Below, in pieces: positions 7,293 to 19,393 of a stretch of 64,000 nt of DNA. The notes under the pieces are model-generated. The model ran no database searches. It saw nothing but the letters and a program-made list of their open reading frames with translations, and had not been told where the DNA came from. Positions within the stretch are counted from its first letter, which is position 1. The number at the start of each line of letters is the position of its first letter. Origin of the DNA: Verrucomicrobiia bacterium (GTDB taxonomy: Bacteria; Verrucomicrobiota; Verrucomicrobiia; Palsa-1439); NCBI GenBank assembly GCA_022072455.1, contig JAJVHY010000017.1, positions 1 through 64,000 on the forward strand, given 5' to 3'. The position numbers and the translations under genes were made by a program.

Positions 7293-7707
7293 GGGGTCAC
7301 CCATAAAGTGCGCCAAGGAAACTTGGCGGGATTGGTGAGGGGCAAGTCCTCACGCGGTAAGGTGGAGCCGATTAAGTGAAGCACATCACCAAAGCCGGTC
7401 GGTAATTCAGGTGGAAGGTTTTTCCGCCGGGAGTATGATGCCCGGCCGACAGTCCATGCACTTCGCTCACAACCACGCAGTTTCTGCCCTCATCTTCGAT
7501 ATGGACGACTTGCTCGTCCGGTCGGCGGCCATTTGGCTTGCCGCTGAAAATTCACTGTTGCGCGCCCTCGGCCAAACGTGGACTCCCGAACTCGCGGCCC
7601 AGTACAAAGGGATGAACTCCCTCGATGTCGCCCGCGTCATTCACGAAACTTACCGGCCAGCTTGGCCTCTCACCGAGAGCCAGCGGCTCCTTCGCGACAC
7701 GCTCATT
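7293..7707. repeat. 415-bp imperfect duplication, copy 2
   Basis: Matches 6791-7205. This copy continues into the intact HAD phosphatase gene and is therefore the probable original. Confidence 0.85.
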
Positions 7708-8103
7708 GCCGGCTTCAACGGCCAAGTCGAACCGATGCCGGGCGCGGTTGAAATGGTCCAACGCGTTGCCGGGCGTGTGCCGATGGCGGTGGCTTCCGGG
7801 TCGCCGCTCACGGCAATTGAGTATTGCCTCAACACTCTCGGCCTCCGGCAACACTTCGCCCAAGTCATCAGCAGCGAAGTCGTCCCGCTCGGGAAACCGC
7901 ACCCGGATGTTTTTCTGGCGGTCGCCACGGCGCTGAATGTTCCTGCCGGGAAGTGTTTGGTTTTTGAGGACAGTCTCATCGGCGTGCGCGCTGCTGCCGC
8001 CGCCGGCATGCGTTGCTTCAGCGTGCCGAGCGGTCCCCATACCGAGGCCAACCGATATTTTCCGTCATTAGCCGCAATCAAACTGGAGGACATCTTCCCA
8101 TGA
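7438..8103 (+). CDS. HAD-superfamily phosphatase / beta-phosphoglucomutase-like
   Basis: This 221-residue protein has the HAD motifs in order: [10 protein letters not shown] with the nucleophile and acid aspartates (D21, D23), a cap-domain region, VASGSP (motif II), GKPHPDVF (motif III lysine) and [16 protein letters not shown] (motif IV). Members of this subgroup hydrolyse or isomerise sugar phosphates; the substrate cannot be read from sequence. I use the second of two adjacent ATGs because GGGAG then lies four bases upstream; GTG 7411 and ATG 7435 are alternatives. Its stop overlaps the next start (ATGA), so it is cotranscribed with yjbQ. Confidence 0.85.
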   Translation: MPGRQSMHFAHNHAVSALIFDMDDLLVRSAAIWLAAENSLLRALGQTWTPELAAQYKGMNSLDVARVIHETYRPAWPLTESQRLLRDTLIAGFNGQVEPMPGAVEMVQRVAGRVPMAVASGSPLTAIEYCLNTLGLRQHFAQVISSEVVPLGKPHPDVFLAVATALNVPAGKCLVFEDSLIGVRAAAAAGMRCFSVPSGPHTEANRYFPSLAAIKLEDIFP

Positions 8104-8516
8104 AACACTACCGAAAAGAACTGTGGTTCAATCTCCCCGCCCGGCGCGCGTTTGTGAATATCACGCCGGAAGTCGAAACGTGTTTGCGCGAGAGCGGCAT
8201 CCAGGAAGGCTTGCTCCTGTGCAACGCGATGCACATCAGCGCCAGCGTGTTCATCAACGATGACGAAGGCGGCTTGCATCAGGACTTCGAGAAATGGCTG
8301 GAGAAACTCGCGCCGGAAAAACCACACTCGCAGTACGCCCACAATACCGGCGAGGATAATGCCGACGCGCATCTGAAACGCACGATCATGGGCCGGGAAG
8401 TTGTCGTCGCCATCACTGCCGGCAAGCTCGACTTTGGTCCGTGGGAACAGATTTTCTACGGCGAATTCGACGGGCACCGCCGCAAGCGGGTGCTCGTGAA
8501 AATCATCGGCAGTTGA
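8100..8516 (+). CDS. yjbQ: YjbQ family protein (UPF0047)
   Basis: This 138-residue protein matches the YjbQ family along its whole length: N-terminal strand region, the [16 protein letters not shown] motif near residue 50, the conserved [23 protein letters not shown] segment (shown here only as a landmark, about residues 74-97), and a C-terminal [11 protein letters not shown]. Some family members have been reported to have weak thiamin-phosphate synthase activity; the physiological role is unsettled. It is translationally coupled to the HAD gene, and its last 14 bases overlap the converging alpha-galactosidase gene. Confidence 0.9.
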   Translation: MKHYRKELWFNLPARRAFVNITPEVETCLRESGIQEGLLLCNAMHISASVFINDDEGGLHQDFEKWLEKLAPEKPHSQYAHNTGEDNADAHLKRTIMGREVVVAITAGKLDFGPWEQIFYGEFDGHRRKRVLVKIIGS

Positions 8517-10578
8517 TTTCAAACAGTCGCGCGGTGTTGAACTGCGGCAGTGTGACCGTGAGTGTTTGGCCGGCCAGATTCCAGTCGCAATCGCCACCGG
8601 CCGGGTAGAGCAACGTCACTTTCATCGGCGCCATCGGCAAGGGCAGGGCGCAGGTCGGTGAACTGTCCGCCAGTCGCCAGACCGCCAAGTAAGACTTTGC
8701 GGCGCTGCGCAACCCCAACGCCAGCCACGGGTCGGAAAACCGCGGCAAGCCCAATGGCCAAAAGGGCAGACTGACGGGGGTGTCGGCACGGATGCGTTTG
8801 TAGCAGTCGAGCGCTTCCTTGACCAACGCACGCCGGTCCGGGGTGAGTTCCGCGAGATGGCCGCTTTGATGGATGCGCAGCAAGAGGGCGTTGACCATGT
8901 TGAAAATCACTTCTTCCCGGTCGCCAACTTTCAAGGGGTACGACCAGACGGCGCATTGTTCGGGCGTCACGGCGGTCGGACACGCGGCAGCGATGACGGC
9001 GTTCTTCCGGTAATCCATCTGGTCGCTGCTCGATTGGATGCTGTGCCGGCTCAACAACGCGTAATCCATCCGCATGCCGCCGCTGCCGCAATTCTCGATC
9101 ACCAAATCCGGATACCGCGCAAACGTCGAATCGAGCCAAGCGAGATACGCCCGGTTGTGCTGCAACAATCCATCGCCGAGGCTGTCCGCTTGCCGGTCGG
9201 TGCCGGGGCCGGCGTCGATATTGTAATCCATCTTGATGTAGCCGACGCCGTACTCGCGCACGAGCCGGTCAATCACGCCGTCCGCGTACGCGCGCACTTC
9301 GGGATTCCGGTAATCCAGTTGAAACCGGCCATGATCAATCACCCGTTGCCCGCGGTGCAGGAAGAACCACGCGTCCGGCACTTTTTTGGCCAGCGGACAA
9401 TGGATGCCCATGACTTCGAGTTCGAGCCACAAGCCGGGGATCATGCCGTGCTGCCGGATCAAATCCAACGGCTCCTTGATTCCGCCGGGAAAACGCTGCT
9501 GGGACGGCAACCATTCGCCGACGCCGGACCACCATTCGCCGTCGGCATACCAACCGGCATCAATGCAAAAGTATTCCGCGCCGACTTCCGCCGCCGCAGT
9601 GATGAGTGGCCGGAGTTTTGCGGTGGTCGGTTCGGCCATCAGGCAGTTCATGTAATCGTTGAAGATCACCGGCAACGTTTTGTTGTCGCGATTCGGCCGA
9701 CGAATCGCCCGGCGATACCGGGTCAAGGCGCCGATGGCCGTTTCCAATCCGCCGGCCACACAGCCGATGGCGACTGGCACGGTGGTGAACGACTCGCCGG
9801 GCGGGAGCGATTTCCACCAATGGTTTTCGTTGAACGTCGGCCCGCTGAGTTGGAGGTAGAGATGCGTGGCGATGTCGCTCAGTTCCCAATGCCACGAACC
9901 GTTATTCTCGATCTGCCAGACCATGGTCGCGCCGGTCGCGGTGTTTTCGTAACAACCCATCGGCAGGTGTCCCACCGCCGACCAAGTGCCAGTGTTCGAG
10001 TACGCTAATCGTTTCAGGGAAAAGGTCGTGACCGGATTCAAGCCCAATTCCGGCAACCGATAGGCCTGCCATTGGGCTTCACCGTGCCAGGTGTTGTGCG
10101 GGACGTGCAGCCGGGACTTGGTTTCCCACCGGCCGGGGCCATCTTTGGCCAGTCCGGTCAGGCAAAAACTGGAAAGATATTCGAGCCCAATGGGCCGCGT
10201 CGAATCATTGCGCGCTTCTGTCCAGGCCCGGATGACCGGGAGGCCGTCGTAAAATTGCCAGTGACACACCACGGTCAGTCCGGCGTGCTGCAGGGTGATG
10301 GCCAGTTTTCGACCAACCGGATTTCGTGTGTCGGCATGCTGGACATACCGGAGATTTTTACCGGGAAGCGTCCCGGTATGTTTCTCGCCGTGATGATCAT
10401 CGCGGTCGGCGCCGGTAGTCTGCAATTCGACGAGACGAAACGCCGCGCGCGCGTCCTGGTGAATCGTGGCTGGGTCAAATGGCGTCGCGCCAAAGTGCAG
10501 CAAATGGACGTCGCCGGCCGCCGTCCAGTCCAGCACGGCGTGGAGGCCGTTTTCGGAGATCGTCAGAGTGGAGGACAT
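8503..10578 (-). CDS. GH36-type alpha-galactosidase
   Basis: This is a 691-residue protein with an N-terminal beta-sandwich (about 1-300) and a catalytic TIM barrel from about 305. The barrel carries the GH36 nucleophile motif YIKMDYN (D451) and the [12 protein letters not shown]...SSSDQMDY block with the likely acid/base D519. GH36 enzymes release alpha-linked galactose from oligosaccharides. No signal peptide is visible, so it is probably cytoplasmic. I chose the ATG at 10578; a TTG four codons upstream is an alternative. A 73-85 bp gap separates it from the divergent cupin gene, which may share its control region. Confidence 0.88.
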   Translation of the reverse strand: MSSTLTISENGLHAVLDWTAAGDVHLLHFGATPFDPATIHQDARAAFRLVELQTTGADRDDHHGEKHTGTLPGKNLRYVQHADTRNPVGRKLAITLQHAGLTVVCHWQFYDGLPVIRAWTEARNDSTRPIGLEYLSSFCLTGLAKDGPGRWETKSRLHVPHNTWHGEAQWQAYRLPELGLNPVTTFSLKRLAYSNTGTWSAVGHLPMGCYENTATGATMVWQIENNGSWHWELSDIATHLYLQLSGPTFNENHWWKSLPPGESFTTVPVAIGCVAGGLETAIGALTRYRRAIRRPNRDNKTLPVIFNDYMNCLMAEPTTAKLRPLITAAAEVGAEYFCIDAGWYADGEWWSGVGEWLPSQQRFPGGIKEPLDLIRQHGMIPGLWLELEVMGIHCPLAKKVPDAWFFLHRGQRVIDHGRFQLDYRNPEVRAYADGVIDRLVREYGVGYIKMDYNIDAGPGTDRQADSLGDGLLQHNRAYLAWLDSTFARYPDLVIENCGSGGMRMDYALLSRHSIQSSSDQMDYRKNAVIAAACPTAVTPEQCAVWSYPLKVGDREEVIFNMVNALLLRIHQSGHLAELTPDRRALVKEALDCYKRIRADTPVSLPFWPLGLPRFSDPWLALGLRSAAKSYLAVWRLADSSPTCALPLPMAPMKVTLLYPAGGDCDWNLAGQTLTVTLPQFNTARLFEINCR

Positions 10579-10663
10579 GTGTGCCGGCAACCTTATCAGT
10601 CACGTCAAGACAGCGCTGGTTTTCGGTAGCTTTTTTGGTGGAGTGTCCTGTAAGTATTGATCC

Positions 10664-11014
10664 GTGAAAATCACCAACGTCAACGATGTCCCCGCCGAGA
10701 AAGTCGAGATGGAAGGCGTGAAAAATTGCACTTACCGGGTCGCGTTGTCGGCACGCGACGGCGAGATGAGCATGGCGATGCGATTCTTCGAGGTGGCGCC
10801 GGGCGGCCACACGCCACTGCATCAACACGGGTACGAACACGAGATTCTGATCATGGAAGGGGCCGGCACGGTCTGGCGTGCCGGCCAGGAACTCCCACTC
10901 CAAGCCGGCGATGTGCTCTATATTCCAGCGGATGAGAAACACCAATTCAAGAATGCCGGCCAGCAGGCGTTCAAGTTCATGTGTTTGATTCCCGCGAAGT
11001 TTCAGAAATGCTGA
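10664..11014 (+). CDS. cupin-domain protein
   Basis: This 116-residue single-domain cupin starts with GTG. Motif 1 (PGGHTPLHQHGYEHE, with H53, H55 and E60) and motif 2 (AGDVLYIPADEKHQF, with H93) give a complete metal-binding set. Small cupins of this type are often sugar-metabolism or regulatory proteins; the ligand cannot be told. Its stop lies seven bases inside the next gene, so it is probably cotranscribed with the cobalamin adenosyltransferase. Confidence 0.85.
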   Translation: MKITNVNDVPAEKVEMEGVKNCTYRVALSARDGEMSMAMRFFEVAPGGHTPLHQHGYEHEILIMEGAGTVWRAGQELPLQAGDVLYIPADEKHQFKNAGQQAFKFMCLIPAKFQKC

Positions 11015-11559
11015 GGCTCACGAAAATATATACGCGGACCGGCGACAAGGGGGAGACCGGGCTGGTGACCGGCGAACGGGTCAGCAAGGATTCGGCCCGG
11101 CTTTGGGCGTTTGGGACGGTGGATGAGTTGAACTCGGCGATTGGTGTGGCCCGGTCGTTGCGGCCTGACAAGAACACGGACGCAGCCTTGGCCGGTATTC
11201 AGAATGACTTGTTTGATCTCGGCGCGGAACTGGCCGGCTCGCCCCCGCTGGTCCGGCAAGAGCAGATTGACGCGCTGGAAAAGTTGATGGATCGGTGCAA
11301 CGCCAAACTGGGGCCGCTCCGGGAGTTCATCTTGCCGGGGGGGACGCCGGTGGCGGCGCAGTTGCATGTGGCGCGGACGATTTGCCGGCGGGCAGAACGG
11401 TATTGTGTGCGGTTGAAACCGGCGGGGTTGGTGGTGCCGTATCTCAACCGGCTGGGCGATGCGCTGTTTGTGCTGGCGCGCTGGATGAATTACACAGCCG
11501 GGAAAGCGGATGTGTTTTGGGTCAAGCCCCAACGAGCGTCTCGCCGAAACGCGCGCTAA
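11008..11559 (+). CDS. PduO-type cob(I)alamin adenosyltransferase
   Basis: This 184-residue protein transfers the adenosyl group of ATP to cob(I)alamin, making coenzyme B12. The N-terminal KIYTRTGDKGETGL motif binds ATP. The FGTVDELNSAIG segment, the LHVARTICRRAER arginine motif and the C-terminal YLNRLGDALFVLARW helix are all typical of the family, and the length is normal. ATG 11008 overlaps the end of the cupin gene. Its last 38 bases overlap the converging kinase-like gene. No B12-dependent enzyme lies in the window. Confidence 0.92.
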   Translation: MLRLTKIYTRTGDKGETGLVTGERVSKDSARLWAFGTVDELNSAIGVARSLRPDKNTDAALAGIQNDLFDLGAELAGSPPLVRQEQIDALEKLMDRCNAKLGPLREFILPGGTPVAAQLHVARTICRRAERYCVRLKPAGLVVPYLNRLGDALFVLARWMNYTAGKADVFWVKPQRASRRNAR

Positions 11560-12262
11560 GCGCCGTGAAAATAATCTCGGCAATCTGCGCGAGGTTGAAG
11601 CGGGAGTTGTCGATGACCAGATCGTGATGGAAGGGGTGTGACGGGTCTTCGGCGAAGAAGGTCTTCAGGTAATGCCGGCGTTCGTGTTCGCCGCGGTCAA
11701 TGTACTGTTCGGCTTGCTCGATGGTCAGCCCGCGATCAGCGGCTGCTTGATGGACGCGCCACGCGCGGGGGGCGACCAAACGCACATGGAGGCCGTTGCG
11801 CAGGTCCTGGGTGATCAGGTAGCTGCTGCGGCCGACGATGATCGTATGGCCGTGAATGGCCAGGGACCGGATGATTTCGGCGAGCTTGCGCATCACAACG
11901 GCGTCTTCGACTTTTTTGTTGAGAATCGAGTCAAAGATTTCGCTCATCTCGTTGCGGCGGCGGCCATCGAGCGCTTCGACGACGCCGCGCGAAAGGTGGA
12001 GTTCGCTGGCGACTTTGTCGAGGAGTTCGTGATCGTAGGCGACCCATGTGAAGAAGGGGCGGCAACGTTCATTGAGGATTTCCTGCAACCGGTAGGCGAG
12101 GGGGGCACATTCGCAGCCAAATTCACGCGAAATGGTGACGAACGGATAGGTCTCAGCGGCGAGGGGTTGCCCCCGGTCTTTGGCTGACTCCCATGCATGG
12201 ACGTGTGCGCTGATTCGGGCCTCAAGGCTCGCCATCGCCCAACCGTGGGAGTGCGTGCTCAT
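11522..12262 (-). CDS. cytidylate-kinase-like family protein at the end of the atp operon
   Basis: This 246-residue protein resembles the cytidylate kinase-like family (Cytidylate_kin2). It has TISREFGCE at about residues 43-51 in place of the Gly-rich nucleotide loop, a GRSSYLI strand near 144, an arginine-rich lid region (RVHQAAADRGLTIEQAEQYI) and a C-terminal helical part. The loop has C-E-C instead of the usual glycine-rich sequence, so phosphate binding may be altered. Its ATG overlaps the atpC stop (ATGA), so it is translated from the ATP synthase transcript. The role of the family is not established. Confidence 0.75.
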   Translation of the reverse strand: MSTHSHGWAMASLEARISAHVHAWESAKDRGQPLAAETYPFVTISREFGCECAPLAYRLQEILNERCRPFFTWVAYDHELLDKVASELHLSRGVVEALDGRRRNEMSEIFDSILNKKVEDAVVMRKLAEIIRSLAIHGHTIIVGRSSYLITQDLRNGLHVRLVAPRAWRVHQAAADRGLTIEQAEQYIDRGEHERRHYLKTFFAEDPSHPFHHDLVIDNSRFNLAQIAEIIFTALSARFGETLVGA

Positions 12263-12671
12263 TCCACCGGACGATACTCAACAACCTTCAATCTTGCAAG
12301 TGCGCGGGCTAAGGCGGCTTGTGCCCGCGCAACGTCAATGACACCGGTCTTGTTTGCGAGGCGCTCTTCGGCACGTTGCTTGGCGCGTTCAGCGCGCGCT
12401 TTGTCAATTTCGTGTGGTTGTTCGGCGCTGCGTGTGAGAACTGTTGTCCGATCTTTCTGGACGCAAAGAAAACCCGTCCCGACAGCGACATACCGGTCTT
12501 TTCCGTCTGGTAGCCGCAGACGCAACGGACCGGGTTTGAGGGCAAACACGTATGGCGCGTGGTTGGCGAGGATCTCGAATTGCCCTTCCTGGCCGGGGGC
12601 AATCACAAAGCTGACTTCCTCGCGGAGGAAGGCTTTTTGCAGGGTCAGAATTTCGAAGACGAACGAGGACA

Positions 12672-12672
<1 letters not shown>
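12259..12672 (-). CDS. atpC: F1Fo ATP synthase epsilon subunit
   Basis: This 137-residue epsilon subunit belongs to the central stalk, where it couples rotation and can inhibit ATP hydrolysis. It has an N-terminal beta-sandwich (FEILTLQKAFLREEV, GQFEILANHAPYVFALKPG) and a C-terminal helical hairpin rich in Ala/Arg (RAERAKQRAEERL). ATG 12672 shares its first base with the atpD stop (TAATG), so the longer upstream frame is not used. It is coupled at its other end to the kinase-like gene. Confidence 0.95.
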
Positions 12673-14087
<1,415 letters not shown>

Positions 14088-14140
14088 TTATTTCCTCTGA
14101 AGCGGGGGTTTATGCCACCGCCGACTGCAATTACGGCTCT

Positions 14141-14159
14141 CGGTGCTCATGGAGCGCCG
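14141..14159. repeat. REP-like palindrome between atpG and atpD
   Basis: CGGTGCTC and GAGCGCCG form an 8-bp stem (one G-U pair) around ATG, followed by CTAC. The same CGCCGCTAC ending occurs at the hairpin at 51251-51262, so both belong to one family of intergenic palindromes. It lies in the only sizeable gap of the atp operon and could also act on the mRNA as a hairpin. Confidence 0.55.
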
Positions 14160-14172
14160 CTACGATTAAATG

Positions 14173-15039
14173 CTATTCCTTTTTCGCCAGCGCGTCGGCG
14201 CCGGATACGACTTCCAACAATTGGTTCGTGATGCTTGCCTGCCGGGCGTTGTTGTATTTGCGCGTCAAGCCAGTGATCATGTCGGACGCGCTGTCGGTGG
14301 CCGCTTTCATCGCGACCATGCGCGCAGCTTGTTCGCTCGCGAGCGACTCGACAATCGACCGGTAAATCAACACCTCGACATACTGCGGCAGGAGCGTGTT
14401 CAATAACTCTTCGGCATTCGGCTCAAATTCATACGCCGCTTTGGCCAGCTTGCCGGCGTCGGCGGGTTTGACGAAGGGCAGCAACTGCACGACGGTCGGT
14501 TGCGATTTCAACACGCTGACAAACTTCGCGTAGGCTAAAAATACCTGGTCGTACTTCGCGGCGCCGTACTCGCCGATGACGAGCTTGCTCACGCCGCCGA
14601 CTTCTTCCAGACGGACATCGCGGGACGGCTGGGTGAAATGTTGGGCGATGGTGTAATCGAGCCGTTGGAAATGATCGCGCGCCTTGCGGCCAACTGTGAT
14701 CAACTCGACCGGCACGGTCTGTTCCCGGAGGAAACGCTGCGCTTCGCGGATGATGCCGGCATTGAATGCGCCGCACAGACCGCGGTCCGCGGTGATGATC
14801 ACCAGCGCGATCTTCCTCACGTCGCGCTTCGCCATCAACGGATGCCGGGCCGCACCGCCGCTCGATGCCATCACATCCTGCAAAATCTCCGCGAGCCGGT
14901 CGGCGTACGGTCGGGCCGACTCCGCCTTTTGCTGGGCGCGACGCAACCGGGCCGCGGCGATCATGTTCATCGCCTTGGTGACTTGCCGGATGTTTTTGAC
15001 GCCTTTGATGCGCCGGCGGATGTCGCGGAGACTGGCCAT
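14173..15039 (-). CDS. atpG: F1Fo ATP synthase gamma subunit
   Basis: This 288-residue protein forms the rotor shaft of the F1 head. It shows the conserved N-terminal helix (MASLRDIRRRIKGVKNIRQVTKAMNM region, residues 1-26), the IITADRGLCGAFN motif near residue 80, and the C-terminal helix containing ESLASEQAARMVAMKAATDSA and KYNNARQASIT. Length is typical. It follows atpA after three bases. Confidence 0.97.
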   Translation of the reverse strand: MASLRDIRRRIKGVKNIRQVTKAMNMIAAARLRRAQQKAESARPYADRLAEILQDVMASSGGAARHPLMAKRDVRKIALVIITADRGLCGAFNAGIIREAQRFLREQTVPVELITVGRKARDHFQRLDYTIAQHFTQPSRDVRLEEVGGVSKLVIGEYGAAKYDQVFLAYAKFVSVLKSQPTVVQLLPFVKPADAGKLAKAAYEFEPNAEELLNTLLPQYVEVLIYRSIVESLASEQAARMVAMKAATDSASDMITGLTRKYNNARQASITNQLLEVVSGADALAKKE

Positions 15040-15042
15040 GAC

Positions 15043-16593
<1,551 letters not shown>

Positions 16594-16602
16594 GATTAAC
16601 CT

Positions 16603-17139
16603 CTACTGCGCTAACTTGTCTTTCAGCTGATCGAGCTTGCGACGCAGGCTGCCATCAATGATTTGTTCGCCGACGGTGATGATCGCGCCGCCGAGGATGG
16701 CCGGGTCGATTTTCTGGAGAAGTTTGACGTTCTTGCCGGTGATGCGGCTGAGTTCGGTGGCCATGCGGCCGAGCGTGGCGTCGTCGAGCGAAAACGCCAC
16801 GGTCACTTCGCCGGTCACGGTCTCGCGCGCGGCGCCGGCAATGCTGCTGAAATCTTCGATGACATGCAACACACGGCCAGCCCGGTCTTGATCGCTGAGC
16901 GAAATGAGCGTCGAGAGCACGAGCGGGTGAACACGGCCTTGAAAGAGATCGCCGAGTGCCTGGCGTTTGCCTTCGGGTTTGACGTTCGGGTCTTTGAGGA
17001 ACTGGAGGAGTTCCGGGTTGGCTTTGAGGAGTTCCCGGAGACGGAAGAGTTCCTCTTCGACGCGGGCGACGACGCCTTCGGCCTGCGCCATCTCGAAGAG
17101 GGCGCGGGCGTAGCCGGTATTGATCTGGTCGTGAGCCAT
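16603..17139 (-). CDS. atpH: F1Fo ATP synthase delta subunit
   Basis: This 178-residue peripheral-stalk protein joins the F1 head to subunit b. The N-terminal helical domain starts YARALFEMAQAEG. The C-terminal part has the family motif DPAILGGAIITVGEQIIDGSLRRKLDQL. It starts two bases after the atpF stop. Confidence 0.96.
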   Translation of the reverse strand: MAHDQINTGYARALFEMAQAEGVVARVEEELFRLRELLKANPELLQFLKDPNVKPEGKRQALGDLFQGRVHPLVLSTLISLSDQDRAGRVLHVIEDFSSIAGAARETVTGEVTVAFSLDDATLGRMATELSRITGKNVKLLQKIDPAILGGAIITVGEQIIDGSLRRKLDQLKDKLAQ

Positions 17140-17141
17140 GC

Positions 17142-17711
17142 TTACTTCCGAACTTTGGCGAGGTCTTTGATCAGGTTTTCAACGAGCACTTTGTGGGTGG
17201 CTTCGTTGACCTCTTTCTCGATGACTTTGCCGGCGATCTGAACCGCGAGCGAGGCAACGGTATCCTTCATTTCTTGGATGCCTTTCTCCTTCTGGCGGAC
17301 GATTTCCTCTTGAGCGCGGGAGACGACGGCGGAAGCTTCGGCGTTGGCTTTATCCACGACATCCTTGCGGACTTTCTCGCCGAGTTGCCGGGCTTCTTCG
17401 ATGACTTTGGCCGCTTCGGCGCGGGCCTCGGCGATTTGCTTCTGGTAATCCTCCATCAGCTTCTTCGCTTCGGCGCGGGATTTTTCGGCTTCGTCGAGCT
17501 GCGTCTTGATGGTTGCGCCGCGGCGTTCGAGGGCTTCTCCGATCGGCTTGAACGCGAACTTGCCCAACAAGATGATCATCACGGCAAAAGTCGCGATGGA
17601 CCAGATGATCAACCCGATGTTGTTGGGGGTGACGTTGACGCCACCTTCCGCAGCCATGGCCGCGAACGGAGTGAGTCCCAGCAGGGAACTGTACAGGACA
17701 GCTTTTTTCAC
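17142..17711 (-). CDS. atpF: F1Fo ATP synthase b subunit
   Basis: This 189-residue peripheral-stalk subunit has a signal-like N-terminus (VKKAVLYSSLLGLTPFAAMA), one membrane helix (about residues 31-50, IGLIIWSIATFAVMIILLG) and a long charged coiled coil to the end. I chose GTG 17711, which gives a signal-like start and has GAAGGG about 11 bases upstream. The open frame upstream overlaps atpE and is not used. An extra N-terminal hydrophobic leader on subunit b is seen in several non-proteobacterial lineages. Confidence 0.93.
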   Translation of the reverse strand: MKKAVLYSSLLGLTPFAAMAAEGGVNVTPNNIGLIIWSIATFAVMIILLGKFAFKPIGEALERRGATIKTQLDEAEKSRAEAKKLMEDYQKQIAEARAEAAKVIEEARQLGEKVRKDVVDKANAEASAVVSRAQEEIVRQKEKGIQEMKDTVASLAVQIAGKVIEKEVNEATHKVLVENLIKDLAKVRK

Positions 17712-17733
17712 AGTGAGTCTACCCTTCAGTTGG

Positions 17734-18746
<1,013 letters not shown>

Positions 18747-18752
18747 ATCGGT

Positions 18753-19031
18753 TTACTTTTTCTTCGCCAAAATCCGTTTCAAACGCACGACAAACACCAA
18801 TGAAAATCCCAACGCTGTGCCACCAACCAACCAAACCTTATCAGCACTCGTCAATCGAAGTGCCGCGAGCAGCGCTCCCATCAAAAACACCATCCGGAAT
18901 GCCGCTCGTGCCAAACTTCCTATCGTCGGCGGGGCCCCCGGACCGCCGCGCATATCCCATGCTTGCCAGAGGCCATAAATCACGCCAATCGCCAGCCCCA
19001 ACAACAAGCCGAGCCACGCTGAACCATCCAT
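18753..19031 (-). CDS. AtpI-like small membrane protein
   Basis: This 92-residue protein has three hydrophobic segments (about residues 5-25, 43-60 and 66-84) and a lysine-rich C-terminus. It lies between atpZ and atpB, the usual place of the ATP synthase I chain. That protein is thought to help c-ring assembly or ion uptake. Sequence similarity is too weak to be sure; position and topology are the main evidence. Confidence 0.65.
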   Translation of the reverse strand: MDGSAWLGLLLGLAIGVIYGLWQAWDMRGGPGAPPTIGSLARAAFRMVFLMGALLAALRLTSADKVWLVGGTALGFSLVFVVRLKRILAKKK

Positions 19032-19037
19032 AAATAT

Positions 19038-19259
19038 TTAGTGTCGCTTCGACTCGTTCCCATCATTCAGCGACCGCCAAACAACCGCGATCCCGCCGAA
19101 CGCCCCGATGAAAAAAAACAGAATCAAGAACAACGGTTCCCGACCAGTTTTTTTATCGAGCCACCATCCGATGGCGGCGATGACCGCAGTCACCACGACC
19201 ATCTGAATGCCCACCGCCATGTAACGCCCCAAGCTGGGAAAGTTAGGTCCTGATTTCAT
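19038..19259 (-). CDS. AtpZ-like F1Fo ATPase accessory membrane protein
   Basis: This 73-residue protein has two membrane segments and the family pattern: YMAVGIQMV, GWWLDKKTGREPLFLILFFFIGAFGGIAVVWRSL. Proteins of the AtpZ family open many bacterial atp operons and have been linked to assembly or ion transport. ATG 19259 is the first gene of the operon; a longer frame upstream has no membrane or family features. Confidence 0.8.
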   Translation of the reverse strand: MKSGPNFPSLGRYMAVGIQMVVVTAVIAAIGWWLDKKTGREPLFLILFFFIGAFGGIAVVWRSLNDGNESKRH

Positions 19260-19322
19260 TCTCGGGAGCAAACCACACAACTTGGAACAACACACCGGCC
19301 GTGGACGGTGCAAAGTTCGTGA

Positions 19323-19350
19323 AAACTATCACAAGCTCTCCGGCTGGCAA
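19323..19350 (-). promoter_or_regulatory. possible promoter of the atp operon
   Basis: On the minus strand TTGCCA (19350-19345) is followed after 16 bases by TAGTTT (19328-19323), about 64 bases before the atpZ ATG. The -10 element is poor, so this is only the best sigma-70-like match in the gap. Confidence 0.3.
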
Positions 19351-19393
19351 GACTTTTTTTGCGCGGTTTCAATCTTATCGGTGGCCCGAAATC

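Noticed and set aside
7206-7300. Possible mini CRISPR array from the CGATGGGGTCAAC repeats
   Set aside because: Only two full copies exist, with a spacing of 43 bases and no unique spacer of constant length. The motif relates to the RHS junctions, and no cas gene is present.
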